DNA from: Phaeobacter sp. HF9A
Lineage (GTDB): Bacteria > Pseudomonadota > Alphaproteobacteria > Rhodobacterales > Rhodobacteraceae
Reading direction: 5' to 3'
Assembly: GCF_011806385.1 (NCBI RefSeq)
Contig: NZ_JAATOX010000032.1
Location: forward strand, 1 to 33,369
Length of the DNA stretch: 33,369 nucleotides
The notes under the pieces are model-generated. The model saw nothing but the letters and a program-made list of their open reading frames with translations, ran no database searches and had not been told where the DNA came from. Numbering within the stretch: position 1 is the first letter of the stretch; every line of letters begins with the position of its first letter. Shown piece by piece: positions 7,592 through 16,955 of the stretch. Both the position numbers and the translations under genes were made by a program.

Positions 7592-8287
7592 ATGGACGCA
7601 CAAACTCTGGCATTGGCGCAGGAGATTGATTTCTCCATGTGGGCGCTGTTCGCGCGCGCGGGCTTCATTGTGAAGCTGGTGATGATCATCCTGATCGGGG
7701 CTTCGGTCTGGTCCTGGGCGATCATCTTGCAAAAACTCATTACCTATCGCGCCGCGCGGCGAGAGGCGCAGATCTTTGAGCGCGCCTTCTGGTCGGGCAA
7801 CCCGCTGGATGAGCTCTTTGAGGACATCGGCGCCGATCCCGCAGGGCATTCCCAGCGGGTCTTTGCTGCCGGCATGACCGAATGGCGCCGCAGCCACCGC
7901 ACCGATGGGGCCCTGATCCCCGGCGCGCAGTCGCGCATTGATCGCTCCATGGATGTGGCCATCGCAAAGGAAAGCGAAGGGCTCCAGGGCGGCTTGCAGG
8001 TGCTGGCGACCGTGGGGGCCACCGCGCCGTTTATCGGGCTGTTTGGCACCGTCTGGGGCATCATGAGCGCCTTTATCGGCATCGCGGAATCGCAAAACAC
8101 CAGCCTAGCGGTGGTTGCGCCTGGCATCGCCGAGGCGCTCCTGGCCACCGGGCTTGGCTTGCTGGCGGCGATTCCGGCGGTGATCTTTTACAACAAGCTC
8201 TCGGCGGATGCGGATCGGATCATTGGCGGCTACGAGGCCTTTGCCGATGAGTTCGCCACCATCTTCTCGCGCCAGTTGGACAGCTGA
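7592..8287 (+). CDS. tolQ: Tol-Pal system inner-membrane protein TolQ
   Basis: A 231-residue MotA/TolQ/ExbB-family protein. With TolR it forms the proton-driven motor that energises TolA and helps constrict the outer membrane during division. The first membrane helix is near the N-terminus (about residues 20-45, FIVKLVMIILIGASVWSW). A long cytoplasmic loop follows, then two helices with the family motifs (VGATAPFIGLFGTVWGIM, about 142-159, and the LLATGLGLLAAIPAVIFYN stretch). The start ATG at 7592 follows GAGCAGG. The tolR start is three bases after the stop. Confidence 0.96.
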   Translation: MDAQTLALAQEIDFSMWALFARAGFIVKLVMIILIGASVWSWAIILQKLITYRAARREAQIFERAFWSGNPLDELFEDIGADPAGHSQRVFAAGMTEWRRSHRTDGALIPGAQSRIDRSMDVAIAKESEGLQGGLQVLATVGATAPFIGLFGTVWGIMSAFIGIAESQNTSLAVVAPGIAEALLATGLGLLAAIPAVIFYNKLSADADRIIGGYEAFADEFATIFSRQLDS

Positions 8288-8290
8288 GCG

Positions 8291-8794
8291 ATGGGCGCAG
8301 CGGTACAGCAAAAGGACGCAGGCGGCGGACGCAGGCGCGGACGGCGCCGGTCGCGGGCCCGGCCGATGGCGGAAATCAACGTCACCCCCTTTGTGGATGT
8401 GATGCTGGTGCTATTGATCATCTTTATGGTTGCCGCCCCCTTGATGACCGTCGGCGTGCCGGTGGAGCTGCCCAAAACCGCCGCGGGCGCCTTGCCGGGG
8501 GAGGAAGAAGAGCCGCTGACCGTCACCATGACCGCCGGTGGCGGCATTCAGATCCAGACCACCGCCGTGGCGCGCGAAGATCTGGTCGCGCGGCTGCGGG
8601 CCATCGCAGCAGAGCGGACCTCTGATCGCGTCTACCTGCGCGCCGATGGGGCCATTGCCTATAGCGACGTGATGCAGGTGATGGGCGCGCTCAACGCGGG
8701 CGGTTTTGCCAATGTGGGGCTGGTGACCGATACTGGCGGGCCGTCGCTGGACGGCCAGCCCGCCGCCGCCCAACCTGCGCCGCAGGGCGAGTGA
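8291..8794 (+). CDS. tolR: Tol-Pal system protein TolR
   Basis: A 167-residue ExbD/TolR protein, the second half of the Tol motor. It has an unusually arginine-rich cytoplasmic N-terminus (about residues 14-24). One membrane helix carries the family motif INVTPFVDVMLVLLIIFM, in which Asp36 is the expected proton-conducting residue. The periplasmic domain follows, with the predicted peptidoglycan-interacting region ending near MGALNAGGFANVGLVTD. A Gln/Pro/Ala-rich tail closes the protein. It is packed tightly between tolQ and tolA, consistent with stoichiometric expression. Confidence 0.95.
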   Translation: MGAAVQQKDAGGGRRRGRRRSRARPMAEINVTPFVDVMLVLLIIFMVAAPLMTVGVPVELPKTAAGALPGEEEEPLTVTMTAGGGIQIQTTAVAREDLVARLRAIAAERTSDRVYLRADGAIAYSDVMQVMGALNAGGFANVGLVTDTGGPSLDGQPAAAQPAPQGE

Positions 8795-8807
8795 CACGGG
8801 GGCCGAT

Positions 8808-9953
8808 GTGCAAACCGGCACCAAAATCTCTGTTGCGGCGCATGGGCTGCTGATCACCTGGGCGCTGTTTGGCGGCTGGTTCCATTCCGAACCGCTGCCG
8901 ATCCAGAGCCAGGATGTCTCGATCATCTCCGCCGAGGACTTCGCCCGCCTCAGCGCGCAGCAGGCCGCACCCGTGGTGGCACCGGAGCCAAGCGCGCCGC
9001 AAACGCCCGAGCTGAGCGAGACCACGCCGGATATTCCCGCACGCCCCGACCCGGTGGTCGAGACGCAGCCAGAGCCGCCGGAACCGGTTGCGGCACCTGT
9101 CGAGGATCCGCAGCCCGAGCCCCCCGCGCCGGAACCGACGCCCGAGGTGCCCACCATCACCCCGGATGCCCCCGAGGTGCCCGAAATCCTGAGCGACCTG
9201 CCGCAAACCGCGGAGCCGGAGACCGCCCAGGCCAATGACCGCGTCGCGCCGGAGCCGATCCAGGCGCCGGAGCCCGACACGCAGGTCGATGAAGTGGTGC
9301 AGGAAGAAGTGACCCCGGATGAGGGCGCCGAGGCCAATCAGCCGGTACAGGAGGCCACCGCGCCAGAGGCCGCGAGCGACCGCATCGTGACCGAGGCCGA
9401 AGCCGATGAGGCCGAGCCCACCGCGCCGCTGGCCACCGTGCGCCCGCGCAGCCGCCCCAGCCGCCCGACCCCGGTCGAGGAACCGGAAGAGACGGTCGTC
9501 GCCGAGGAAACCCCGCCCGAGCCAACGCAGCCGGACCCCGCCCAGGAGGTGGACGAATCCGCCGTGAATGACGCGCTCGCCGAAGCGCTGGCAGGGGCGG
9601 GCGAGGTCGAGGCCCCCGAACCTTCCGGCCAGCCGATGACACGCGGCGAAAAGGATGCGCTGCGGGTGGCGGTGTCGCAGTGCTGGAACGTGGGCTCCCT
9701 CTCCAGCGAGGCCCTGCGCACCACGGTGGTGGTCGGCGTGTCACTTTCGCGTGAGGGTGTGCCTGATATTGGTTCTTTGCGCATGAAATCCAGCTCCGGC
9801 GGCTCGGCAAGCTCCGCCAAACAGGCCTATGAGGCCGCCCGACGTGCCATTATACGCTGCGGATCAAAAGGTTTTGATCTTCCCGCTGACAAATACGCCC
9901 AGTGGCGTGATATTGAGATGACGTTTAACCCCGAAGGAATGCGGATCAGATGA
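8808..9953 (+). CDS. tolA: Tol-Pal system protein TolA, with acidic proline-rich linker
   Basis: A 381-residue protein identified as TolA by position and architecture. A short N-terminal membrane helix (about residues 7-25) is followed by a long low-complexity periplasmic region (about 45-275). The compact C-terminal domain (about 280-381) begins [20 protein letters not shown] and holds two cysteines, as in TolA domain III and TonB-like C-termini. The linker is dominated by Pro, Glu, Ala and Thr, unlike the Lys/Ala-rich helical linker of E. coli TolA. The GTG at 8808 is taken as the start. The stop overlaps the tolB start in an ATGA. TolA links the TolQR motor to TolB/Pal at the outer membrane. 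Confidence 0.85.
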   Translation: MQTGTKISVAAHGLLITWALFGGWFHSEPLPIQSQDVSIISAEDFARLSAQQAAPVVAPEPSAPQTPELSETTPDIPARPDPVVETQPEPPEPVAAPVEDPQPEPPAPEPTPEVPTITPDAPEVPEILSDLPQTAEPETAQANDRVAPEPIQAPEPDTQVDEVVQEEVTPDEGAEANQPVQEATAPEAASDRIVTEAEADEAEPTAPLATVRPRSRPSRPTPVEEPEETVVAEETPPEPTQPDPAQEVDESAVNDALAEALAGAGEVEAPEPSGQPMTRGEKDALRVAVSQCWNVGSLSSEALRTTVVVGVSLSREGVPDIGSLRMKSSSGGSASSAKQAYEAARRAIIRCGSKGFDLPADKYAQWRDIEMTFNPEGMRIR

Positions 9954-11275
9954 GAAACGCGATTGCGACACTACTCCTTGGCCTTGCGATATTGCTGCCT
10001 GTGGGGGCGGTTCAGGCGCAGGATGGCCCGCTCAGGATCGAAATCACCGATGGGGTGATTGAACCGCTGCCCTTTGCGGCGCCGGATTTCATCGCCGAGT
10101 CGCCCGCTGCCTCGCAGTATGCTACCGATATCGCGCGGGTGATCGCGGCGGATCTTGTGGGTTCCGGCCTGTTCCGCGAGATCCCCAAGGTCGCCTTTAT
10201 CTCGCCCTATAGCGATTTTGACGCGGCGGTGAATTTCACCGACTGGAAAGCCATCAACGCCCAGGCGCTGATCACCGGTGCGGTCAGCGTCGCGGGGGAT
10301 CGGGTGACCGTGCGCTTTCGTGCCTATGACGTTTTCGCGGGCCAGGAGCTGGGCTCGGGTCTTCAGCTTTCGGGCACCACCGAGGGCTGGCGCCGGATTG
10401 CCCATAAGGTGGCCGATACGATCTATTCACGGCTGACGGGCGAGGGCGGCTATTTCGACAGCCGCGTGGTGTTTGTGTCGGAAACCGGCCCCAAGAACGA
10501 CCGCAAGAAACGTCTGGCGATCATGGATTACGACGGCGCCAATGTGCAGTATCTGACCAATTCCGACTCGATCGTGCTGGCGCCGCGCTTCTCGCCCACC
10601 GGCGACCGGGTGCTTTATACCAGCTACGAGAGCGGCTTTCCGCAGATCCATGTGCTGGATGTGGGCAAGGTGCAGCGCCGGATCCTGTCCTCTGGTGATG
10701 GCACCATGACCTTTGCGCCGCGCTTTGCCCCCAATGGCCGGACCATCGTCTATTCCCAGACCGAAGGCGGCAACACGGATCTCTATTCGATGGATATTGA
10801 CACCGGTAGCAGCCAGCGCCTGACCAGCGCGCCGTCGATCGAAACCGCGCCGTCGTTCTCGCCGGATGGCAGCCAGATCGTGTTTGAAAGCGACCGCTCC
10901 GGCACCTCGCAGCTCTATGTGATGCCGACCTCCGGCGGCGAGGCCAGGCGGATCAGCTTTGGCCAAGGCCGCTACGGTACCCCGGTCTGGTCGCCGCGCG
11001 GCGACTATGTGGCCTTCACCAAGCAGAACGCGGGCCGCTTCCACATCGGCGTCATGCGCACCGATGGCAGCGAGGAGCGCCTGCTGACCGCATCCTTCCT
11101 GGACGAGGGGCCAACCTGGTCGCCCAACGGGCGGGTGATCATGTTTACCCGCGAAACCCAGGGCGCCAACGGTCAGGCGCGGCTCTATTCGGTGGATATC
11201 TCCGGGCGCAACCTGAAGCCGGTGAAAACCCCGGATGGCGCCTCCGACCCGTCCTGGTCGCCCTTGCAGAACTGA
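9950..11275 (+). CDS. tolB: Tol-Pal system beta-propeller protein TolB
   Basis: A 441-residue periplasmic protein. A Sec signal peptide occupies about residues 1-23, with a cleavage-like AVQAQ. The N-terminal domain runs to about 160. A six-bladed beta-propeller follows, recognisable from repeated blade motifs such as [45 protein letters not shown] and [13 protein letters not shown]. TolB binds Pal through the propeller and TolA through its N-terminal region, regulating outer-membrane tethering. Its start overlaps tolA by four bases. A 103-base gap with a hairpin separates it from pal. Confidence 0.97.
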   Translation: MRNAIATLLLGLAILLPVGAVQAQDGPLRIEITDGVIEPLPFAAPDFIAESPAASQYATDIARVIAADLVGSGLFREIPKVAFISPYSDFDAAVNFTDWKAINAQALITGAVSVAGDRVTVRFRAYDVFAGQELGSGLQLSGTTEGWRRIAHKVADTIYSRLTGEGGYFDSRVVFVSETGPKNDRKKRLAIMDYDGANVQYLTNSDSIVLAPRFSPTGDRVLYTSYESGFPQIHVLDVGKVQRRILSSGDGTMTFAPRFAPNGRTIVYSQTEGGNTDLYSMDIDTGSSQRLTSAPSIETAPSFSPDGSQIVFESDRSGTSQLYVMPTSGGEARRISFGQGRYGTPVWSPRGDYVAFTKQNAGRFHIGVMRTDGSEERLLTASFLDEGPTWSPNGRVIMFTRETQGANGQARLYSVDISGRNLKPVKTPDGASDPSWSPLQN

Positions 11276-11289
11276 GAAACCGCCCTTTT

Positions 11290-11317
11290 GCGCCACGGAC
11301 TTTGAACCCCGTGGCGC
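11290..11317. other. Stem-loop between tolB and pal
   Basis: GCGCCACGG (11290-11298) pairs perfectly with CCGTGGCGC (11309-11317) around a 10-base loop. No T-run follows on the plus strand, so it does not look like a terminator. It could be an RNA processing or stability element that separates tolB from the more highly expressed pal. A possible -10 hexamer (TATGCT, 11330-11335) follows. Confidence 0.5.
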
Positions 11318-11378
11318 GATGGGGCAGACTATGCTAACACGTCGGTAAGAAATGTCCGATCACACGAGGCGATTTCAC

Positions 11379-11882
11379 ATGAGCGGTATCAACAAAGCAA
11401 TTCTCCTGGTCGCGGGCCTCGCCCTGGCGGCCTGTTCCGACGCCCGTTGGGACGACACCAACTCCGGCAGCGGCGGCGCGGCCCTGGGTGCGGGTGGCAG
11501 CCTGGCGGATCCCTCCAGCCCGGCCTATTTCCGCGAGGCGATCGGCGACCGGGTGCTGTTCCTGATCGACCAGTCCAGCCTGACGCCCGAGGCGCAGGGC
11601 ATTCTGGCTGGCCAAGCCCGCTGGCTGACGGCGAACCCCGATTACATCGTGACCATTGAAGGCCACGCGGACGAGCAGGGCACCCGCGAATACAACCTCG
11701 CGCTCGGCGCCCGCCGGGCCAACGCCGCGCGCGAATACCTGCTGTCGCAGGGCGTTGCGGGGCATCGCATCCAGGTGGTGTCCTATGGCAAGGAACGCCC
11801 GATCGAGATCTGCTCGGATGAGAGCTGCTATGCCAAGAACCGCCGCGCGGTGACCGTGCTGGCTGGCGGCGCAGTGAGCTGA
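11379..11882 (+). CDS. pal: Peptidoglycan-associated lipoprotein Pal
   Basis: A 167-residue outer-membrane lipoprotein. The signal peptide ends in the lipobox LALAAC, with Cys19 as the lipidated residue. A flexible Gly/Ser-rich stretch follows, then an OmpA-type peptidoglycan-binding domain with the signature TIEGHADEQGTREYN and NLALGARRANAAREYL. The start at 11379 was chosen because GAGG lies about ten bases upstream and the signal peptide is then of normal length; an upstream ATG at 11352 would add nine polar residues. Pal anchors the outer membrane to peptidoglycan and is the terminal partner of TolB. Confidence 0.96.
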   Translation: MSGINKAILLVAGLALAACSDARWDDTNSGSGGAALGAGGSLADPSSPAYFREAIGDRVLFLIDQSSLTPEAQGILAGQARWLTANPDYIVTIEGHADEQGTREYNLALGARRANAAREYLLSQGVAGHRIQVVSYGKERPIEICSDESCYAKNRRAVTVLAGGAVS

Positions 11883-11887
11883 CCCGG

Positions 11888-12739
11888 ATGAGCGGCATGC
11901 GGCAGATCCTTCTTTCGACGGCGCTGGTTGCGGTCAGCGTCCTTCCCTCTCTCGCGCAGGAGCGCGATCAGACCCTGGCGGATATCCGGCAGGAGTTGAC
12001 CGTGCTGCATGTCGAAGTGCAGCGCCTGAACCGCGAGCTTTCGACCACCGGTGCGCCTTCTACATCGTTGGCTGGCTCTTCGGTGCTGGAACGCGTCACC
12101 GCCATCGAGGAAGAGCTGCAACGCCTGACGGCCCAGACCGAACAGCTCCAGCATCGGGTGCAGCGGGTTGTCGAGGACGGCACCAACCGTATCGGCGATC
12201 TGGAGTTCCGACTGGTGGAACTGGAAGGCGGCGATCTGTCGCAACTGGGCGAAACCTCCACCCTCGGTGGCGAGGTCGAAGGCGAGACCGGCCCCGCCCT
12301 TGGCGCGACGCCCGCCCTGCCGGGCGACAGCGACATCGCCGGTGGTGGCGAACTCGCGATTGGCGAGGAGGCGGATTTCAAGGCCGCGATGACCGATCTG
12401 GAGGGGCAGAATTATCAGGCCGCCGCCGACAAGCTCGCGACCTTCAAAGAGGCCTATCCCGGCAGCCCGCTGACCGCGCAGGTCGAATACGGTCGCGGCA
12501 AGGCGCTCGACGGGCTTGGCGACACCCGCGAGGCGGCGCGGGCTTACCTCGCGGCTTTCACCGGCGATACCACCGGGGTGGTCGCTCCCGAAGCCCTGTT
12601 TGAACTCGGCGCTGCGCTGGGGCGTCTGGGGCAGATGGATCAGGCCTGCATCACCCTGGCCGAGGTCTCGGTCCGCTTTCCCAATGATCCGGCTGTCACC
12701 GCCGCCGAGGCGGAGCGGTCCAAACTGGCGTGCTCCTGA
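11888..12739 (+). CDS. cpoB: Tol-Pal accessory protein CpoB (YbgF)
   Basis: A 283-residue periplasmic protein. The signal peptide is cleaved near residue 23 (SLAQ). An N-terminal coiled coil (about 25-105, with heptad-like LADIRQELTVLHVEVQRLNREL and further Leu/Gln repeats) drives trimerisation in homologues. After a Gly-rich linker, the C-terminal TPR domain (about 160-283) carries repeats with AYPGSPLTAQVEYGRGKAL and FPNDPAVTAA. CpoB coordinates Tol-Pal constriction with PBP1B-dependent peptidoglycan synthesis in E. coli. An ATG nine bases downstream is an alternative start. The stop overlaps the start of tilS. Confidence 0.93.
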   Translation: MSGMRQILLSTALVAVSVLPSLAQERDQTLADIRQELTVLHVEVQRLNRELSTTGAPSTSLAGSSVLERVTAIEEELQRLTAQTEQLQHRVQRVVEDGTNRIGDLEFRLVELEGGDLSQLGETSTLGGEVEGETGPALGATPALPGDSDIAGGGELAIGEEADFKAAMTDLEGQNYQAAADKLATFKEAYPGSPLTAQVEYGRGKALDGLGDTREAARAYLAAFTGDTTGVVAPEALFELGAALGRLGQMDQACITLAEVSVRFPNDPAVTAAEAERSKLACS

Positions 12740-13992
12740 CGCCGACAGAAGCGGCGCTGACGGCAGAGATCCTGCGGCGGATCGGCCCCGAGCTGCCGCC
12801 GCGCCTTGGCGTTGCGGTGTCGGGGGGCAGCGACTCCTTGGCCTTGCTCTATCTCATGGCGGCGCTGTGTCGTGACCAGCAAACCGACCTGCATGTGGCC
12901 AGCGTTGATCATGGGTTGCGGGCCGAATCACGCCAGGAGGCCGAGACGGTCGCCAGCCATGCCCACCAGCTGGGCCTCTCGCATGACATTTTGACCTGGC
13001 AACAGCCCGACACCAGCGGAAACCTGCAAGCGGCGGCGCGTGCGGCGCGATATCGCCTGCTTGCGGAATGGGCGCGCGGGCGCGGCATCGACCAGGTCGC
13101 GGTGGGGCACACGGCTGATGATCAGGCGGAAACCGTGCTGATGCGCCTGCGCCGCGCCTCGGGGGTGAGCGGGCTTTCCGCCATGCCGCTGCGGCACCGC
13201 CGCGACGGTATCGAGCTGCTGCGCCCCTTGCTGGGGCTGCGCCGGGTGGATCTGCGCGCCTATCTTGACGGCATCGGTGTGCATTGGATCGACGATCCCT
13301 CCAACATAGACGGCCGGTTTGAACGGGTGCGGGTTCGCGATGCGCTGCGCACGCTGGAGCCGCTTGGCCTGACGGTCGAGGCGCTGACGGCGGTTGCTGA
13401 CAATATGCGCATGGCCGATGAGGCGCTGGACCAGATGGCGCGGCGCGCGATGCAGGATCTGGCCCAGGAGCGCCTCGGCGCGGTCGGGCTTGAACGCGAA
13501 GGGTTTTTCGGCCTGCCCGAGGAGGTCGCGCGGCGTCTGCTCATCGCGGCCGTTCAACATGTCGTCGGCGGCGCATACCCGCCCCGTCGCAGCCCGGTGC
13601 TGGCAGCGCTGAGCGCCCTAATGGCGGGGCGCAGCGCCACCTTGCAGGGCTGCCACATCGTCAGCCAGGGCGGAAAACTATGGCTGTGCCGGGAATATCA
13701 GCCCCTGCGCGATCTGCGCTTGCCCATGCCGGGGCAGCGCAGCGCGTGGCTTGACTGGGACGACAGCTGGCGTCTCACATCGCCTGACGCAACGGAACCT
13801 GACACAGAGCTGCGTGCCCTGGGCGAGGAGGGGCTGGCGCAGCTTGAGGACTGGCGCCAGCACCATGTGCCGCGCGAGGTGCTCTTGCCGTTGCCATCCC
13901 TCTGGCGGGCGGGGCAATTGCGCGCTGTGCCCTTGCTTGATCCGACCACGAAATGGGCTACTCTTTCCTTACGGTCGCCGCTTAACCGCTGA
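12730..13992 (+). CDS. tilS: tRNA(Ile)-lysidine synthase
   Basis: A 420-residue PP-loop ATPase that converts C34 of the AUA-reading tRNA-Ile to lysidine. The ATP-pyrophosphatase motif SGGSDS is at residues 31-36, followed by VDHGLRAESRQEAE, which matches the family's HVDHGLR region. GHTADDQAETVLMRL (about 130-144) is the second conserved motif, and a DPSN segment follows. The frame begins at GTG 12730, inside the last codons of cpoB, which suggests translational coupling. The C-terminal half is more variable, as usual. Placement between the tol-pal cluster and ftsH is a conserved alphaproteobacterial order. Confidence 0.95.
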   Translation: MLLTPTEAALTAEILRRIGPELPPRLGVAVSGGSDSLALLYLMAALCRDQQTDLHVASVDHGLRAESRQEAETVASHAHQLGLSHDILTWQQPDTSGNLQAAARAARYRLLAEWARGRGIDQVAVGHTADDQAETVLMRLRRASGVSGLSAMPLRHRRDGIELLRPLLGLRRVDLRAYLDGIGVHWIDDPSNIDGRFERVRVRDALRTLEPLGLTVEALTAVADNMRMADEALDQMARRAMQDLAQERLGAVGLEREGFFGLPEEVARRLLIAAVQHVVGGAYPPRRSPVLAALSALMAGRSATLQGCHIVSQGGKLWLCREYQPLRDLRLPMPGQRSAWLDWDDSWRLTSPDATEPDTELRALGEEGLAQLEDWRQHHVPREVLLPLPSLWRAGQLRAVPLLDPTTKWATLSLRSPLNR

Positions 13993-14018
13993 TCTGACGG
14001 GCCTGCGGACTTTATCGC

Positions 14019-14049
14019 ATTGAACCTCACCGAATGATCCTTATTTTAG
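14019..14049 (+). promoter_or_regulatory. Candidate ftsH promoter, sigma-32-like
   Basis: ATTGAAC (14019-14025) resembles the CTTGAA -35 of heat-shock promoters. CTTATTTTAG (14040-14049) fits the CYTATnTnnG pattern I recall for alphaproteobacterial RpoH -10 elements. Read as sigma-70, TTGAAC and TATTTT are 16 bases apart. FtsH is heat-inducible in several bacteria. The untranslated leader would be about 55 bases. Confidence 0.42.
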
Positions 14050-14112
14050 GTGCAACTGATGGTCGTCACGTGCTAGTGCCGTGGCGTCCTTGGAATTCTT
14101 GGGAGAGCCATT

Positions 14113-16026
14113 TTGGGCAACGCACGCAATATCGCTTTTTGGGTTGTTCTGTTCCTGCTCGTCGTCACCCTGTTCAATTTGTTCAGCGGATCCGGCAGCC
14201 AGCTACAGAGCCGCGAAAAGACCTATTCGGAATTCGTATCTGCCGTGGACGACGGTAGGGTCAGCACTGTGACGCTCGATGGCGAGCAAGTGCGCTACAC
14301 GACCTCTGACGGTCAGAACTATTCCACGATCAAGCCGGGCGATGCCGAAGTCACCCAAATGCTGATCAGCAAGAACATTCCGGTTCGCGCGGAAAAACAG
14401 CAGCAATCGACCTTCCAGTCGTTCCTGTTGACGCTGCTGCCGTTCCTGCTGCTGATCGGGGTCTGGATCTACTTCATGAACCGCATGCAGGGCGGTGGCA
14501 AAGGCGGCGCAATGGGCTTTGGCAAGTCCAAGGCCAAGATGCTGACCGAGAAACACGGTCGCGTGACTTTTGACGACGTGGCCGGCATCGACGAGGCCAA
14601 GGAAGAGCTGGAAGAGATCGTGGAATTCCTGCGCAACCCGCAGAAATTCTCGCGTCTCGGCGGCAAGATCCCCAAAGGCGCGCTTCTGGTGGGCCCTCCG
14701 GGCACCGGTAAAACCCTTCTGGCCCGCGCCATTGCGGGCGAGGCGGGCGTGCCCTTCTTCACCATTTCCGGCTCTGACTTTGTTGAAATGTTCGTCGGTG
14801 TGGGCGCCTCCCGCGTGCGCGACATGTTCGAGCAGGCCAAGAAGAACGCCCCCTGTATCGTGTTTATCGACGAGATCGACGCCGTGGGCCGCCATCGTGG
14901 CGCCGGTTACGGCGGCGGCAATGACGAGCGTGAACAGACGCTCAACCAGCTGCTGGTCGAGATGGACGGTTTTGAGGCCAATGAGGGCGTGATCATCCTC
15001 GCGGCGACCAACCGCAAGGACGTGCTCGACCCCGCGCTGCTGCGTCCGGGCCGTTTTGACCGCAACGTCACCGTCGGCAACCCCGACATCAAGGGCCGCG
15101 AGAAGATCCTCGGCGTGCATGCCCGCAAGACGCCGCTGGGCGCCGATGTGGATCTGCGCATCATCGCGCGCGGCACCCCGGGCTTTTCCGGTGCGGATCT
15201 GGCCAACCTGGTCAATGAGGCCGCCCTGATGGCTGCCCGTGTGGGCCGTCGCTTTGTCACCATGGAAGACTTCGAGAGCGCCAAGGACAAGGTCATGATG
15301 GGGGCGGAGCGCCGCTCGATGGTTCTGACCGCCGACCAGAAGGAAAAAACCGCCTATCACGAGGCAGGCCACGCGGTGGTCGGCCTGAAGCTGCCGGAAT
15401 GCGACCCTGTCTATAAGGCGACGATCATTCCACGCGGTGGTGCGCTTGGCATGGTGGTCAGCCTGCCGGAAATGGACCGTTTGAACTGGCACAAGGACGA
15501 GTGCGAGCAAAAACTGGCCATGACCATGGCGGGCAAGGCCGCCGAGATCATCAAATACGGCCCGGGCCATGTGTCCAACGGTCCGGCCGGTGATATCCAG
15601 CAGGCCAGCCAGTTGGCGCGCGCCATGGTGCTGCGCTGGGGCATGTCCGACAAGGTTGGCAATATCGACTACGCCGAGGCGCATGAGGGCTATTCCGGCA
15701 ATACCGGTGGCTTCTCGGTTTCCGCCAATACCAAGGAGATGATCGAAGAAGAGGTCCGCCGCTTCATCGAGGACGGCTACCAGCGCGCCTATCAAATCCT
15801 TGAAGATCACAAGGACGAATGGGAACGCCTGGCCCAGGGGCTTCTGGAATATGAGACCCTCACCGGCGAGGAGATCAAACGGGTGATGAAGGGCGAGCCG
15901 CCGCAGGCGGATGACGATGCCGATGATGGGGCCGACAGCGGCGCTGCTTCGGTAACGGCCATCCCCAAGGCCAAGCCCAAGAAGACCCCGCCCGAGGGTG
16001 GGATGGAGCCTGAACCCTCCAACTGA
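14113..16026 (+). CDS. ftsH: ATP-dependent zinc metalloprotease FtsH
   Basis: A 637-residue membrane-anchored AAA+ protease that degrades misfolded membrane proteins and regulatory substrates. Membrane helix 1 is at about residues 7-24, then a small periplasmic domain and helix 2 at about 104-122. The AAA module has Walker A GPPGTGKT (194-201), Walker [13 protein letters not shown], and the second region of homology ending LRPGRFDR. The zinc protease motif HEAGH is at 416-420. The C-terminus ends in an acidic, Pro/Lys-rich tail that is probably disordered. Translation begins at TTG 14113, preceded by GGGAGAG; no better in-frame ATG fits. A terminator follows 24 bases after the stop. Confidence 0.98.
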   Translation: MGNARNIAFWVVLFLLVVTLFNLFSGSGSQLQSREKTYSEFVSAVDDGRVSTVTLDGEQVRYTTSDGQNYSTIKPGDAEVTQMLISKNIPVRAEKQQQSTFQSFLLTLLPFLLLIGVWIYFMNRMQGGGKGGAMGFGKSKAKMLTEKHGRVTFDDVAGIDEAKEELEEIVEFLRNPQKFSRLGGKIPKGALLVGPPGTGKTLLARAIAGEAGVPFFTISGSDFVEMFVGVGASRVRDMFEQAKKNAPCIVFIDEIDAVGRHRGAGYGGGNDEREQTLNQLLVEMDGFEANEGVIILAATNRKDVLDPALLRPGRFDRNVTVGNPDIKGREKILGVHARKTPLGADVDLRIIARGTPGFSGADLANLVNEAALMAARVGRRFVTMEDFESAKDKVMMGAERRSMVLTADQKEKTAYHEAGHAVVGLKLPECDPVYKATIIPRGGALGMVVSLPEMDRLNWHKDECEQKLAMTMAGKAAEIIKYGPGHVSNGPAGDIQQASQLARAMVLRWGMSDKVGNIDYAEAHEGYSGNTGGFSVSANTKEMIEEEVRRFIEDGYQRAYQILEDHKDEWERLAQGLLEYETLTGEEIKRVMKGEPPQADDDADDGADSGAASVTAIPKAKPKKTPPEGGMEPEPSN

Positions 16027-16049
16027 TCTTGATTATCCGAACACGACAG

Positions 16050-16077
16050 GAGGCACCCGACTCGGGTGCCTCTTTTC
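16050..16077 (+). terminator. Rho-independent terminator of ftsH
   Basis: GAGGCACCC (16050-16058) pairs with GGGTGCCTC (16064-16072) around GACTC, and TTTT follows directly. The structure is textbook and marks the end of the ftsH transcript. Confidence 0.88.
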
Positions 16078-16178
16078 ATTGTATCAACTCTGTGCCGCGC
16101 GATTGCATCCGGGCGGGCAGGGGGTAGTCTGCGCGCATCACCTGCATCACCTGCATCAGCTCGTTCAAGGAGACACCA

Positions 16179-16760
16179 ATGCCTGTACTGCGCGAAACGG
16201 AATTTCGGGGCGAAATCACCTGGCTTGGGATGGTTCCCGCAGGCGGCGGCATTCAGGCAGAGGTGCGAGAGGCGCTCGACCTTGGCTTTGCCGGGATCAC
16301 GGGCGAGCGACACGAGGGCGCAGAGCGCGGCTCCTGCGTGCGGGTGACCAACCTTTATAAGAAAGGCACCAAAATCCGCAATGTGCGGCAGTTGACGGTG
16401 CTGTCCGAAGAAGAACTCGCCCTGATCGCGGCGGATATGGGGCTGGAGCGGCTGGACCCGCGTCATCTGGGCGCTTCGCTGGTGCTGCGCGGCATTCCCG
16501 ATTTTACCCTGGTGCCGCCCTCGTCGCGGCTGCAAGGACCGGATGGGGCAACGCTGACGGTGGATATGGAAAACCGCCCCTGCGTGCTGCCCGGTCGCGA
16601 GATCGAAAAAGACCACGAAGGCTTTGGCCCCAAGTTCAAGTCGGCAGCGACGAACCGGCGGGGAATCACCGCCTGGGTGGAGCGCCCGGGGCGGTTGTCG
16701 CTGGGCGACAGTCTGCGTCTGTTTGTGCCCGATCAGCGGGCCTGGGCGGGCGAAAGCTAG
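16179..16760 (+). CDS. MOSC domain-containing protein
   Basis: A 193-residue soluble protein resembling stand-alone MOSC (MoCo sulfurase C-terminal) domains. The recognisable parts are the central GASLVLRGIPDFTLVPPSSRL region, a Cys in ENRPCVLPGREIE at the position where MOSC proteins carry their conserved cysteine, and RRGITAWVERPGRLSLGD near the end. MOSC domains occur in enzymes that handle molybdenum cofactor or sulfur; the substrate here is unknown. AAGGAGA lies seven bases before the ATG. It is flanked by the ftsH terminator and the fhs leader, so it appears to be a single-gene unit. Confidence 0.82.
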   Translation: MPVLRETEFRGEITWLGMVPAGGGIQAEVREALDLGFAGITGERHEGAERGSCVRVTNLYKKGTKIRNVRQLTVLSEEELALIAADMGLERLDPRHLGASLVLRGIPDFTLVPPSSRLQGPDGATLTVDMENRPCVLPGREIEKDHEGFGPKFKSAATNRRGITAWVERPGRLSLGDSLRLFVPDQRAWAGES

Positions 16761-16955
16761 GGATCATACCAAAGCCGCAGCGCAGCAATGTTTCCTTTAT
16801 GCGACCAACCGGTGCCATCGAAAATGATCCGCGACGTTCTGGGGCGCAATTGTGTCGGAAATCAATGGCGCGGCGTCTGCCGGAGCCGCTAAGCCTAGGG
16901 CAGATTCCGGCGCCCGCCGCCGGCCCCTGCCAACTCGACACTTAGGAACCAGGCC

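Noticed and set aside
11290-11317. Terminator between tolB and pal
   Set aside because: The hairpin is perfect but lacks a T-run on the plus strand; kept only as a stem-loop.
14203-15810. 535-residue minus-strand open frame
   Set aside because: Antisense to the AAA and protease domains of ftsH; no recognisable protein family.
16761-16955. Riboswitch upstream of fhs
   Set aside because: The leader has some GC-rich pairing but no match to a folate or other riboswitch core that I can recognise.
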